DNA of 64,000 nucleotides from Pseudoips prasinana (GCA_951640165.1 OX621255.1:30912001-30976000); one strand, 5' to 3'. Counted from the stretch's first letter, positions 31,608-42,285 are shown. Notes: generated by a model from the sequence alone, not told the origin. Translations and numbers: made by a program.

Positions 31608-31760
31608 CATCGACTGCACGAGTGGCGCAGCGGCTAAGTACCGTGCCGAGTTTGTATCTGGATGTAATTTGTGTCCGTCTATAATATGTTTGTCAAGTAC
31701 CCCGCGACACAGGGATTGGATTCCCTAGAGCGGGCGATGTCTTGAAAAAAATTATGACTT
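31608..31760 (+). mobile_element. SINE-2 with internal deletion
   Basis: The head CTGCACGAGTGGCGCAGCGG jumps to GAGTTTGTATCTGGATG, losing the B box and stem, and continues to GTCAAGTACCCCGCGACAC. Bases 31761-32039 show no feature. Confidence 0.7.
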
Positions 31761-32039
31761 TCCATTTTTAAACGACTTCAAAAAGTCTCTCGGTTCTCAA
31801 GTTGATGGGTATATTTTTTTCGAGATAAAATTTGTCTAGTCAATGTTCGTAATAATTTATTCGCATCTAATTATAATATCTCGCATCGATTAATAATTTA
31901 AATTGAAATATGCGATGCAAATTGCAGCCTCCCAGAGTTTGGATGCAGGCCAGCACATCCGGGTGGCATTGTCAAATGATTTATGTATTCATTGGACGTT
32001 ATTTATATTGAAATAGGAGTCAGACTAGAAATAAACGTT

Positions 32040-32150
32040 TTCTTTATGTCAGCGTTGTCTAGGAGGTCACTGAGATGGTTTTTTCGACTGTTACCTAGCA
32101 ACCGGATCGATAACTGCAAAATAAAGCATGGAGACGCTCAGAAATAAAAA
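32040..32150 (-). repeat. 5S-SINE fragment
   Basis: GGAGGTCACTGAGATGG and AGCATGGAGACGCTCAGAAA follow the order of the 5S-SINE body. It is strongly decayed. Confidence 0.35.
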
Positions 32151-32160
32151 AAACTTTACT

Positions 32161-32536
32161 AGCGTAATTAAAGCACACCCCAATTAGAATATTATTCTGT
32201 AATCATAATACATACACTGAATTTTTAATTTAACATGTATATGCATTGTTATTTACTCAATAAGTTTTTTGGAATAAAGTTTATTTTTCTTTATTTTGTA
32301 TTGAATGATGGAATTTGTATGAATACAAACAAAACTGCGATTTAAAAAGTCTTATTACTTTGACTTACGGTCCATTTCAATTTGTTTTGACTGCACAAGG
32401 TTAATATGACAATAATTTCCGTAGTTTTAATTATTTTGGAATAAAAATTACCTATATTAAAAATGATATAAATCGATTCAGTTAACGATTCTGAACAAAC
32501 TATTTTCAGGATGTGCGTTAATTAAGTTACATGTTG
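32161..32536. mobile_element. MITE-D copy 2 (left end lost)
   Basis: It matches 28538-28931 from ACGTAATTAACGCACACCCC (here GTAATTAAAGCACACCCC) to the right end GTTACATGTTG with TA. The first 10 or so bases are missing. Confidence 0.8.
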
Positions 32537-32644
32537 TATACTCTGATGGCGGCGTGGTTAGTCCATCCGACCCAAATAGGTTGCTTGGAAGAGATCGCTT
32601 TTAGTGATAAGGCCGCCAATTGCAAAATAATGCTATGACGGAAT

Positions 32645-32912
32645 ATGACGGTCACTGTAGCCTAGTTGGTAGTGCTCCTGCCTACGAAGCTGGTGGTCCT
32701 GGGTTCGAATCCCGGTAAGTGCAAATATTTGTGTGATGAGCACGAATATTTGTTTCTGAGTCATGGATGTTTTCTATGTATTTAAGTATTTATCTATCTA
32801 TATAAGTATGTATAGGTATCGTCGCCTGGTACCCATAATACAATTTTTTCTTAGTTTGGGACTAGGATGATCTGTGTGACATTATCCCTAGATATTTATT
32901 TATTATTTATGT
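32645..32912 (+). mobile_element. SINE-1, full copy
   Basis: The intact head TGACGGTCACTGTAGCCTAG, B box GGGTTCGAATCCCGG and the (ATTT)n tail are present. Confidence 0.85.
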
Positions 32913-32963
32913 ATTTAATGCTCTATGCATATTGTATTGTCTGTATTCCTTACGAAATAATAA

Positions 32964-33420
32964 GACTGCAAGTGTGGCGCAGCGGCTAAGACAGTCGCCT
33001 CGCCGCTTCGTGTCGCGGGTTCGAGTCCCGCGCTCAACCACTATTTGTGTGACCCATAAATAGTTGTTCTGAGTCTGGATGTAATTTGTGTCCGTCTTGA
33101 CGGTCACCGTAGCCTAGTTGCCTACGAAGCTGGTGGTCCTGCGTTCGAATCCCGGTAAGTGCAAATATTAGTGTGATGAGCACGAATATTTGTTTCTGAG
33201 TCATGGATGTTTTCTATGTATTTATCTACCTATGTATCTATATAAGTATGTATATCGTCGCCTGATACCCATAGTACAAGCTTTGCTTAGTTTGGGCCTA
33301 GGATGATCTGTGTTACAATGTCCCTATATATTATTATTATATATTAATATATGTTTGTAAAGTACCCCGCGACAAAGGGATTAAATTCACTAGTTCAGGC
33401 GTAGTCTTTAAAAAAAAATA
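32964..33420 (+). mobile_element. SINE-2 split by SINE-1
   Basis: The head and stem run to TAATTTGTGTCCGTCT (33097). The family resumes at 33346 with ATATGTTTGTAAAGTACCCC and ends in A-rich sequence. Between them lies SINE-1 33098-33345. Confidence 0.85.
33098..33345 (+). mobile_element. SINE-1 nested in SINE-2 (head deletion)
   Basis: It starts TGACGGTCACCGTAGCCTAG, then the part GTAGTGCTCC of the head is deleted and the copy goes on with CCTACGAAGCTGG. The tail is TCCCTATATATTATTATT. Confidence 0.85.
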
Positions 33421-33545
33421 AAATATATAAAATTACTTCTTCTCATTTTTCTTAGATGCTTAATCTCACCCCAGACTAGTGAATGCATCTGGATATGAAC
33501 GCCTCTTCCACAAACCATAATTTTGAATTATACTCGTCCTATTAA

Positions 33546-33712
33546 TCACACTAATATTATAAAGGTGAAAGTATGTATGTTTGTTACTTATTCACGTCTA
33601 AACGGCTGGAGCAATTTTAATAAAATTTAGTATTGAGTTCGCTGACACCCTAGCAACACATAAGCTATAACTTATAAAGTTTAACGCAGGTGAAACCGCG
33701 GAGCACAGCTAG
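33546..33712 (+). mobile_element. non-autonomous Helitron
   Basis: It starts TCACACTAATATTATAAAGG and ends CGCAGGTGAAACCGCG, GAGCACAG, CTAG, then T. A second leading segment (TATTATAAACGCGAAAGTTT) starts directly after, at 33713, and runs to about 33900 without a recognisable end. Confidence 0.75.
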
Positions 33713-33955
33713 TATTATAAACGCGAAAGTTTGTAAGTATGGATGGATGTTTGTTACTCTTTCACGTAAAAACTACTGAATGGATTTTAATGAAACTTTA
33801 CAATAATGTAGTTTATACATTAGAATAAAACACATATATTTATAAAGTTATTTGGGAATTGGTCAAAATATGACGATAAGTGTCTAGTAACTAGGAAAAA
33901 TCTACCATCTGCGAGCTATTCCGGCGTGCACTGCCAAAACCGCTAGAAGTACACA

Positions 33956-34117
33956 TCCTACTAATATTATTAATGCGAAAGTTTGTGAGTACATGTATAA
34001 ATGTATGTTTGTTACTCTATTACGCCAAAATTACTGAACGTATTTTGGTAAAACTTTGTAGTAATATAGCTTATATATCCGAATACATAGGCTATATTTT
34101 ACGCGGGGCATAGCTTG
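33956..34117 (+). mobile_element. Helitron, decayed end
   Basis: It starts TCCTACTAATATTATTAATG and ends ACGCGGGGCATAG with CTTG in place of CTAG; the stem partner is lost. Confidence 0.6.
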
Positions 34118-34169
34118 TATTTACGATATAATAATATATGACATGGCTACCTTTAAGAAGCCAGACTAT

Positions 34170-34262
34170 TTTTTTTTAAGACAACGCCCGCACTAGTGAA
34201 TCTAATCCCTATGTCACGGGGTACTGTACAAACATGTAATAGACGGACACAAATTACATATT
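34170..34262 (-). repeat. SINE-2 3' fragment
   Basis: The minus-strand end ATTAGATTCACTAGTGCGGG-type block, GTACAGTACCCCGTGACATA and GTAATTTGTGTCCGTC are kept; the head is absent. Bases 34263-34514 show no feature. Confidence 0.6.
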
Positions 34263-34514
34263 TGTACATAATATATGGTGGATTTATAAACATAACGTCT
34301 TAGATAAAGTCCACAAGTCTAGTAAAGTGGCATATTACCGTAAATTGTGATTTTTGTGTTGAATCCATAATTCTATAGAAGCCTCTAGTAAAGTCTCCAC
34401 TACTTTATTGTGTTAGGACCTTGACTTGAATGTCGCGGACTTTACTTGATTTTGACTTAATGACGGTGCATAATGTTGACTTAATATGCAAATAACTTGA
34501 TTTATATCTTGATA

Positions 34515-35150
34515 AAAATAAACAAAAACGAGTGTGCTTTAGAACAACACGGCACAAGTAAAACTTAGATATACGAAAAGTAACTGGCTGTGTGCAAGAG
34601 AGAAAGAAAATATGTCACACCTCTCTCTCTTGCCCCTACAGTAATATATTTTGTTTTTATTTAAGTTATACTTCTTTTGGCGCGATGGAGAAAAATGATG
34701 AGAGTGAATTTTTACGATGCGCGCGCATCTGCGCGCGCATATTAAGAATAACAGCATGGAGTTAGTTCTAGGTGGTATGAAAATTGATAACTATGTTCAA
34801 GTTGTATATTAAGAAGTATAACTTCTAACGCGTGTACATAAGTACACACAAGTTTTTTTAACATTTTATAAATACATAATTCAAAATAAGTATTATATAG
34901 ATATACTGATGTTTGTAATTAATGTTACACTAATAACACTACTAACTACATCTTTAATAAACAGGCAAAACTTATAAAGAAATAGTAAAATAAAATTATC
35001 ACCTGGGAATTTATAATTTATATACATACAACGATAACTCTTTCTCTTTTTCTCTTTCTATCTTCACTAAATTATATCTCCCTCTGATCTTCCGTTCGCA
35101 TCACTCGATCACACTTTTCGTAGCTTACTCCCCAAGTCAAGTCCTGCTCC
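34515..35150 (+). repeat. repeat F, copy 1 (split)
   Basis: The left part has AACTTAGATATACGAAAAGT, GAGAGAAAGAAAATATGTC and CTTGCCCCTACAGTAATAT. MITE-E intrudes at 34663-34858. The right part (35030-35150) has TATCTTCACTAAATTATATC and TCACTCGATCACACTTTTCG. Copies are 36160-36420 and 42600-43110 (minus). It has no ORF I trust. Confidence 0.65.
34663..34858. mobile_element. MITE-E copy 2
   Basis: The ends AAGTTATACTTC and GAAGTATAACTTC are inverse. The interior carries one AGTTAGTTCTAGGTGG module and the run GCGCGCGCATCTGCGCGCGC. Confidence 0.65.
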
Positions 35151-35398
35151 TTTTTGAAGTCGGTTGCATACAACAGTTAACGAAGTATTTCGCAAGACTT
35201 CCATCACAAAAAGATAGATCGTGACAGTTACCTGGTGTTGTTATGAAGAAGCCTAACCGCAGACTTTAGTTCACCAAAGTAATGTGGGGCGAGGTGTTCG
35301 GTTACTTTCCTACATAATTATTAGAGCTTGAGAGATTTAGATATTCATTTCTTTTTATATATTATTTCATTTTTTTTTCTTTTTTGTTGTTTACATAT

Positions 35399-35560
35399 TA
35401 ATCCCGTGGGATGGTTGGCGTAGAAGTTCTCCGAGAAAATATCTCTCAGAGAATAGGCAGCAGGGTCTCTCTCTATACTATTAACTATCATACTGCGATC
35501 ATCAATCAATTCCATTGTGGAGATCTGTTGGGGAGCCTTTCGTCCAGCTGTGGACGTAAT
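35399..35560 (+). repeat. RTE-2 tail, decayed
   Basis: ATCCCGTGGGATGGTTGGCG, TCTCAGAGAATAGGCAGCAG and the GTCCAGCTGTGGACGTAAT end follow RTE-2 order. It lacks (ATG)n. Bases 35151-35398 show nothing I can name. Confidence 0.55.
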
Positions 35561-35630
35561 TTGCCTTTTTGGCACACATGTTGTGTGAAACTATTTTTAT
35601 TTTTGTGATGAATAAGTAAATAATCATAAA

Positions 35631-35681
35631 TAAATTTATTTATTTTATATAAGTGGCCTTTATATAAAATAAATAAATTTA
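35631..35681. repeat. perfect 22-bp AT-rich hairpin
   Basis: TAAATTTATTTATTTTATAT-AA and its inverse flank GTGGCCT. Bases 35682-36159 contain no supported feature. Confidence 0.75.
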
Positions 35682-36159
35682 ACTTCTTAGTACAATAGTT
35701 TTAATATTACTACTTCTTCATTAAATAGTCTATTGTTTTTTTATGACCATGTCCCGATTATCTACATGTAAGCACATAATGTTGGTACCAGACTTCGAGT
35801 GTGATTTTACACGTATCCTCTCAATCTCAATTGTTACAATAATAGTACCTACTCCTGTCAGGTCTCTGTTGAAGTTGAGTTACACTATGTAATTCTTTGC
35901 TGTCATATCATGGGAGATGGGAGGATCGACAGTCGACAGTCTTAATGTCTGAAATCACTTTTTTGGGGCGAACTGGGATGTGAACCCAGAATCACATTAT
36001 CTGCGGTAAAACACAGTATCCCTAGGTGGACGAACCAGTATTTATTGTTAGATATTCTTAGTACTTTTTTTATTTTGTTTATTAATCCTATAGCATCATT
36101 TATAGCATTTCAATCGTAATAAAAAAAACGAACATGGAATTAGAATTTCATTTGAAACT

Positions 36160-36420
36160 TAAAGAGTGTGCGTGAGACCACACGACTGACGTATAACTTA
36201 GATATACGAAATGTAACTGGCTATGAGAGAACGGGAGAAAGAAAATGTGTTCTCAACTCTCTTGCCCCTGCAGTAATATACGAAACGTGACTCTCTCTAT
36301 TTTTATCTTCACTAATTTATATCTCGCTATCAACTTCCGGTCGCCTTGCCCGATCACACTTTTAGTAACGCTCTCTTCACGCATTCGGCAGTTTATTTCG
36401 CAAGTCAAGCAAGATAAAGA
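36160..36420 (+). repeat. repeat F, copy 2 (uninterrupted)
   Basis: It runs AACTTAGATATACGAAATG, GAGAAAGAAAATGTGTTC, CTTGCCCCTGCAGTAATAT, TATCTTCACTAATTTATATC to CGCAAGTCAAGC. It serves as the reference for the split copies. Confidence 0.7.
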
Positions 36421-36429
36421 AGTTTTTCC

Positions 36430-36660
36430 TGAAAAAAAATTTAGCATCCTAGAGTTAGCAAATGGAGAGCGTGTAAAGCCCTGTCCTGTCCTGCTCCGTA
36501 CTTCTTTCTGCTCGTGTAGGCTAGCCTAACCCAGCGAATCATGAGGTTAGGAGTAGAGAGTGTACCTGTGTCAGCGCATACTAAGTTTCTCGCTGCTGTC
36601 TAGTCTCTGTGGAGGCTGGCCACTATGATTGAAACTCTACCAGGAGGTAAATATGAAAAA
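36430..36660 (+). repeat. SINE-5 body
   Basis: GGAGAGCGTGTAAAGCCCTG, GCTCGTGTAGGCTAGCC and GTGTCAGCGCATACTAAG follow SINE-5 order without the tRNA head. Confidence 0.5.
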
Positions 36661-36704
36661 TGAAAGAATTTGATATTCTTGTCGGGCTTGATTTTTTGTT
36701 CACA

Positions 36705-36905
36705 TAGCCTTATCTCACCAGTCTGTAAGTGATCGCCTAGGAAAAACACTTAGGCACCAGACTAAAGCGTCTTAGGCACGATAAGCTGCCTGCTGCCTCG
36801 CTACCTCACTGTATTTAGATAACAATTGTTATGCCATGTCAGATTCCAGTAGGTCATCTACTAGGGTGGCTTGAATAACTCTGACACCAGGGTAACTATT
36901 ACCCA
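36705..36905 (+). mobile_element. 5S-SINE, decayed
   Basis: CTCACCAGTCTGTAAGTGAT followed by CGCCTAGGAAAAACAC is the 5S head edge, and CATGTCAGATTCCAGTAGGTC to ACCAGGGTAACTATTACCCA is the body. Bases 36906-37335 show no other feature. Confidence 0.5.
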
Positions 36906-37335
36906 TACAACAAAGAAAGAAAACTTTGTATTTAATTGTACTAGTTCGTATTAAGACAAAGTCATTGTGTTATTCACGAATATAAAGCTATTTTTGCACC
37001 CAGAATTAGCAGACTATACAAACTATCGAAAGAAGTCCTTTCATACTAAGTTTTAATAAAATACCCAGTCTGCGAACGATTGATGATGATTAATGTAATA
37101 AAACTGTTAACTAATGATATATACCTACGAGACGAATTATATAACCGAAAATATTACATTCTTAACCATATTTTATGTAATTACTTAAATTGGCGCCAAG
37201 ATTTGGAAAGTAAGCTTCAGATTAACTGACTGTGACGAATGACAGGAAGTAAATACAATAGCCTACATCTAAACAAAATAAATGTTCTATAATTTAAATT
37301 TGTAACATTACTAAAGATAAAAAAAAAATACTTAC

Positions 37336-37399
37336 GTAAACTATTCTGTGCCGCCACTAAACTCGTTAAAAAAACCACAAGGAACATAGAGTCGAACAT
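37336..37399 (-). CDS. candidate first exon: signal peptide of a secreted or membrane protein
   Basis: The minus-strand ATG is preceded by an A-rich leader (GAAAAAAGAAAAAAATG). It opens MFDSMFLVVFLTSLVAAQ followed by NSL and one extra base, then the consensus donor GTAAGTA. The hydrophobic core and the VAA-QN junction look like a classical signal peptide with a cleavage site. Upstream lies a promoter-like GC-rich patch. The mature protein is not seen. The length and phase would suit a takeout/JHBP gene such as the one at 1-1681 on the same strand, but no connecting exon was found, and 35 kb lies between. Confidence 0.5.
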
Positions 37400-37560
37400 T
37401 TTTTTCTTTTTTCACTTTCTGTAACACATTCAAATTTTTAAACGAAAGTGACAGTTACGCGCATGCGTAGTGTACACACAACTGAGGCGCGCGCGGCTAC
37501 ACTGCCATATTTATTTGCGAGCGCGGGAAATGTTGCAAAATGTTTTTGTGATTGGTTCTT
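37400..37560 (-). promoter_or_regulatory. promoter-like region upstream of the signal-peptide exon
   Basis: GC-rich relative to the window, with the palindromic NRF-1/ewg-like motif GCGCATGCG (about 37458) and a second CG-rich run (GGCGCGCGCGG). It lies directly upstream of the ATG at 37399. There is no clear TATA box. Assignment is by position and motif only. Confidence 0.4.
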
Positions 37561-38350
37561 AATTTCGGTGTATATTTCTCGTAATTTTCCACGGTGGATG
37601 ATAGAGGATTTACGATTAACAGATATGTTGTGACCAATAAATATGACTCATACTCAGCTTGTTGTTTTGCATATATTGTTATTACCCAAGAGTCTTTCCG
37701 TAATAAATGTTCGGAATATTCCCAATTCAGTACTATTGTTCTATACAGTGAACGCAAATAAACATGGAAGCATTACTTCAAGGAAACTAAGCTCAAATCT
37801 TGACCCAATATTCCAATCAAACTGACACAAAGGAATACCGTCTCTGATTGGCCAAAAATATTGCCGCTCAGGTTCACCTTTTAAAAGTAGACATTATGAC
37901 GTGAAGTTTGGGTCCAAATTGCCATATTCATGTCATTCGCCGAGGGATGTTTTATGCTATAAAGTGCAACGAAAATAATTCACCGTGACATTGATGTTAT
38001 TAAAATAATATATAATTACGATAAAATATACAGTTTCTTGAACTTTACGGCAAGAGCTTTTCTTAGGTAATTGGCAAGTAATGGGTTTGTTTGCTATGAT
38101 AATAAGGTAAATAAAAAAAACTTGTGGTCATTTATTTATTATAATTATTATTTACAATTTCCGTATACGTGCTACATACGTTGTAGTAGTAGTTAGTGAC
38201 CTTTAAGGATTCCGTACCTTCAAAGAAAAAAACGGAACCCTTATAGTATCACTTTGTTATCCGTCCGTCCCTCTGTCTATCAATACCCTTGATCTTGAAA
38301 ACGCGTGGAGGACTCGACTTGAAATCATAGGTGATCTAGTATATATACAG

Positions 38351-38640
38351 GGTTACTTCTTAAACACCAACAACCTCGCAGGACTAGGAAGTTAACACCA
38401 TAAGCAACAACTAACTCTACACGCATCGCAAAGATTACGTAACCCGCCTGGTTACGTTATCTTTGCGATACGCGTAGAGTTATAAACATTCAAGTGTGAA
38501 AGTAAATTAATATTTACTTTTTACAAAAAAAAAATAGATATAGATAAAAATACAAATTATCAAAATTTGTAAAATAAATGTTATTGCTTATGGTTTTAGC
38601 TATCTAGTCCTGCGAGGTTGTTGGTGTTTTACAAGTTACC
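38351..38640. mobile_element. MITE with long inverted ends and an inner hairpin
   Basis: The end GGTTACTT..AACACCAACAACCTCGCAGGAC faces its inverse at 38605-38640. An inner stem pairs ACTCTACACGCATCGCAAAG with CTTTGCGATACGCGTAGAGT around GTTACG. AT-rich filler separates the two. Bases 37561-38350 hold no gene I can support. Confidence 0.75.
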
Positions 38641-38671
38641 ATATATATATAAATAAAATAGAATTGCCTGT

Positions 38672-38870
38672 TTATAATGCATTAAACGAATAATTGTACC
38701 GTACGTATCGTAGCGTTTGTTTTAGCTTCCTGTATCCCTTTTTTGAAACAGTAAAATCGTCATTGCTTAAATGAACCGAACATACCCTTGTCGTTTTATT
38801 TGGGCTCCATTCAATTGCATTCCTTAAGGAACGGCTTTCGTCTATAGTTCTCTTCACTTTAGATCTAGTA
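38672..38870 (-). pseudogene. THAP zinc-finger exon or relic (second half)
   Basis: After a plausible acceptor (ATTTCTACTAG) the frame reads SKVKRTIDESRSLRNAIEWS, then PNKTTRVCSVHLSNDDFTVS and KKGYRKLKQTLRY, ending 14 residues later. The C-x2-H pair with preceding W.P.KTTR and following LS.DDF is the second half of a THAP C2CH DNA-binding domain. The first CxxC half would be on an upstream exon, not found. THAP domains occur in host regulators and in P-element-type transposases; I cannot tell which. The abrupt stop suggests a relic. Confidence 0.6.
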
Positions 38871-39292
38871 GAAATCTGAAGAAACCAAGTAATTTTAATA
38901 CCACCATTACTATTCTTTTGAACAAACTCTAAAGATGCTGAGTATTTTATCTAAGATTATTATAAAATGAATAATTATAATAAATAAAAATATTCATCAT
39001 AATTTTTGTGTCTAGAAATAAATTGTTTCGTTTGCATAACAACATCACCATATATTTTGAGTGAATTAGATTGACTTCATATTAAATAAATTAAAATATA
39101 TAGCGATGTACTTACCCGTAATAACTAATTTCAACACTCTTGTTATGCAAATGAGATTTGCATTTTTGTAAATTAAACATGCTGAAACCAATAACTGACA
39201 GACGACCGCCATTGATGCCTGTAGTGCGCAAACTCCGCGTCACAATTTTTAAGCCCGTGTCACAATCTGCGTTGGGTCATTTTGGCGAGCTA

Positions 39293-39320
39293 GGAATGCT
39301 TCCATGTTTATTTGCGTTCA
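39293..39320 (-). repeat. 28-bp block shared with 37747-37775
   Basis: AGTGAACGCAAATAAACATG followed by GAAGCATT occurs on the plus strand at about 37748 and on the minus strand here. The copies diverge sharply outside. It may mark the ends of an unrecognised element that includes the THAP relic and the MITE between them. Bases 38871-39899 otherwise show no supported gene. Confidence 0.5.
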
Positions 39321-39899
39321 CTGGTTCTATAATAGTTTAATTTGGCATTGCCCAAAAATTAAATAATGCGTCTTAAATATAAGGGTTCAATATTTTCAGT
39401 GATAGGTCACTGTGCGATACTGACTTTTTCTAACCTAACCGTTAGAAAAACTCCGATTCCAACTATAATTACATCGATATTAACCAAACATAGCTAAAAA
39501 CCACCGCAAGGAAACCGTTTTTCAAATGATAAAAACGCATGGAAATCCGTCCATCCGTTTGAAAACTACGATGCCACAAACAGACACAGCACTACACACA
39601 CAGACAGACATCGACGTCAAACTTATAACACCCTCCTTTTTCGTCGGGGGTTAAAAACTGAACGTCAGTAGTACTGTATTAATTTGCCGTGCGGCTGCAA
39701 TTTGCTCTGCGCTTTTTCCAATGATAAAATATTTGAAAAAAGATTTTGCCTTCAGTTTTGTGCAAATAAAATTTAATGTGCTCGCGGAAAATACTGTCGA
39801 GTACCTACAGCGTATCGGGTATGATATTCGTAGAGTATATAAATTGCATAAACCATTCCAAAAAAGGCCGAGAAGAAGTAATTCATCTACTTTGTTTTG

Positions 39900-40974
39900 A
39901 GGTAGTCCACCAAAGGCACCCATCTGAATGGCACCTAGCCTGGTCCACGAAAGGCACCTATCAATATTTTTGGCAGGTGCTCTTCGTGGATTCAATTAAT
40001 TTTTTACATTCTTGTCCACGAAGAGCACCAACGACTCAGTGACCTAGGTTATTAAATGAAAGATATCGATAAAAATCACTAGAACGTTTCTTAAAACTAC
40101 TAATAATACGCACGTTAAGGCTAGTATTATCTTATGTTTAAGCGAATGTTACACATTGAAATTAAACTACTATCTATCCGTTAAAAAGTAGTTTAATTTC
40201 AACACGTTAAGACTGTTAATCGCGTGGCCGCGCTTGAACGTCACTGCTCCAGGAACAATGCGCCAGAGTACACAATGTATGACGAACTTATTACATCCTC
40301 CGAAAAGGTTAGAAAGGGAATCCTAAATTTGATCTGCCAGTGTGTATTTATCGTAGCTCACATCAGAGCGCCTACCCCTTGTAGTTGTAATAAAACTCAC
40401 GCCCACTAATAAATCCACAGACATTTTAGCACGAAAAATACAGATAACAAAATAACAAACTATTTCTGTGACGACACATTTTTGTGCTCAGCCGAACTAT
40501 TTCAACGAGTGCGTCAATATTTGCAATTTTAAGTGAACACGTTCTGGAAGCTTTCTGTTAAGTTCGTCATAGTTTGTGTAATCCAGCGCGTTGTTACTGG
40601 AACAGTGCCATTCAAGCGCGGCCGCGCGACAAACAGTCTTAACGTGTTGTTATTAAACTACTTTTTAACGGATATTAACGGATAGATAGTAGTTTAATTT
40701 AAATGTGTATCATTCGCTTAAACATAAGAAAATACTAGTCTTAATGTGTGTAATATTAGTAGTATTAATAAACGTTCTAGTGTTTTTATCGATATCTTTC
40801 AATTTAATAACCTAGGTTACTGATTCGTAGGTGCTCTTCGTGGACAAGAATGTAAAAAATAAATTTAATCCACGAAGAGCGCCAGCCAAAAATATTGATA
40901 GGTACCTTTAGTGGACCAGGCTAGGTGCCATTCGCGCAGGTGTCATTCAGATGGGTGCCCTTGGTGGACTACCT
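39900..40974. mobile_element. foldback element with ~385-bp arms
   Basis: The arms 39900-40283 and about 40567-40974 are inverse with scattered mismatches and small indels; the loop is about 280 bp. CTTTGTTTTG (39890-39899) and CTTTGTTTTT (40975-40984) flank it, a 9/10-bp target duplication. Each arm starts with four copies of the module GTCCACSAARRGCACC in alternating orientation (39905, 39943, 39976, 40014; mirrored at 40830, 40869, 40901, 40954). No transposase is encoded. Long arms with repeated modules and an 8-10-bp target recall foldback and MULE-type elements. Confidence 0.8.
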
Positions 40975-41327
40975 CTTTGTTTTTGGTTGATCTTTGACAA
41001 TCTCTAGTTTCATAAAGTTGGTGCTCAAGATTTATTGTTATTAGGTAATTATATATTACCGACTTCCTTATTTTTATTGATAACCATTAAACGATTAAAA
41101 AGGATATTTTCAAAATCGTTTTACAATTCAAGGTTATACAGATGTCCGCCATCTTGTTCTTACCCAAGCCCAGCTTGATAGATAAACTTTAGCGAGTCTA
41201 AAATGTCATGTTTGTTTCGCAAATATGATTGTTTGTGAATTCCGCACTAAGCTCAAGTGGCTATCTATTCACCGTCGTCGATTTACACATATACTCTCAT
41301 TGATCTTACATTTCTCGGGTTTCGAAC

Positions 41328-41985
41328 CCAAAGGGTAAAACGGGACCCTATTACTAAGACTTCGCTGTTTGTCTGTCCGTCTGTCATCAGGCTGTATCTC
41401 ATGAACCGTGATAGTTAGACAGTTGAAATTTTCACAAATGATGTATTTCTGTTGCCGCTATAACAACAAACAACATAATAAAATAAATATTTAAGGGGGC
41501 TCCCATACAACAAACGTGAAGTTTTTGCCCGTTTTTATAGATAACCAGCTGCCCGCGACTTCGTCCGCGTGTTAATTAGCTTATTTAGTTCATTTTTGGT
41601 TTATCTAAAATAAAACATTTTTTCTAAAATAAACGTAGCCTAAGTTACTCCTTATCACATCAGCTACCATCCAATAAAAGTCCCGTCAAAATCGGTCCAG
41701 CCATTTCAGAGATTAGCCGGAACAAACAGACAGACAGACAGACAAAAATTTAAAAATGTTATTTTGGTGTATGTTCCATATATATGCATAAGCATGTAGT
41801 AAAAAACTGTTATTTCAATATTACAAACAGACACTTCAATTTTATTTATTTGTATGTATGTATAGATGGTACGGAACCATTCGTGCGCGAGTCCGATTCG
41901 CACTTGGCCGGTTTTATAGAAAATGGTACGGAACCCTTCATGGGCGAGTCCGACTTGTACTTGGCCGGTTTTTTATTTAGGGTTT
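41328..41985. repeat. repeat K split by a Helitron
   Basis: The left piece has GGGTAAAACGGGACCCTATT and GTCTGTCCGTCTGTCATCAG; the right piece ends GTACGGAACCATTCGTGCGC, GAGTCCGATTCGCACTTGG and CCGGTTTT. The end block is duplicated at 41930-41975. A shorter relative is 38205-38330. Bases 40985-41327 show no feature. Confidence 0.6.
41545..41755 (-). mobile_element. Helitron-like insert in repeat K
   Basis: The minus-strand end has the stem CGCGGACGAAGTCGCGGG followed by CAGCTGG (in place of CTAG). The other side has a (GTCT)n run and CTAATCTCTGAAATGGCTGG. It interrupts repeat K after TTTTTATAGAT. Confidence 0.55.
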
Positions 41986-42040
41986 CCTAAACGAGTTATG
42001 TATCATAACAGCCAATGAGAGTCTACAGTTGGACAACAGC

Positions 42041-42285
42041 CACCATGTGGTGACGGCGGCGGAAATTATCAGAATATCATCACCCCATCTCATCCCGTGG
42101 GGGACGTAGAAGTCGACCTGAGGGAATATCTACCAAGGGACGTGCAGCAGCGTGTTTCTGAGTATAATGACCATGGTACTACGATCGCCAAGCGTGGCGA
42201 TTATGGCATATCACTCCAAATGTTGGACCCAATTCAATTGGGAAAATTATCCTTTGTCCAGCAATGGAAGTCATTTGGCTGACAT
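42041..42285 (+). mobile_element. RTE-2 tail element with an inverted tail stub
   Basis: The plus-strand copy has CACCCCATCTCATCCCGTGG, TACCAAGGGACGTGCAGCAG and AGCGTGGCGATTATGGCATA. Just before it (42003-42040) stands an inverted stub of the same family's end (CATAACAGCCAATGAGAG). Bases 42286-42599 show no feature. Confidence 0.65.

Noticed and set aside
32645..32720. tRNA gene
   Set aside because: The A and B boxes are present but the cloverleaf is incomplete, the sequence continues into a conserved SINE body and recurs many times; it is a SINE head. The same applies to 7670-7740, 11713-11785 and 63640-63705.
40224..40409. 61-codon frame inside the foldback element
   Set aside because: It crosses from arm to loop and its mirror in the other arm is not open; no motif.
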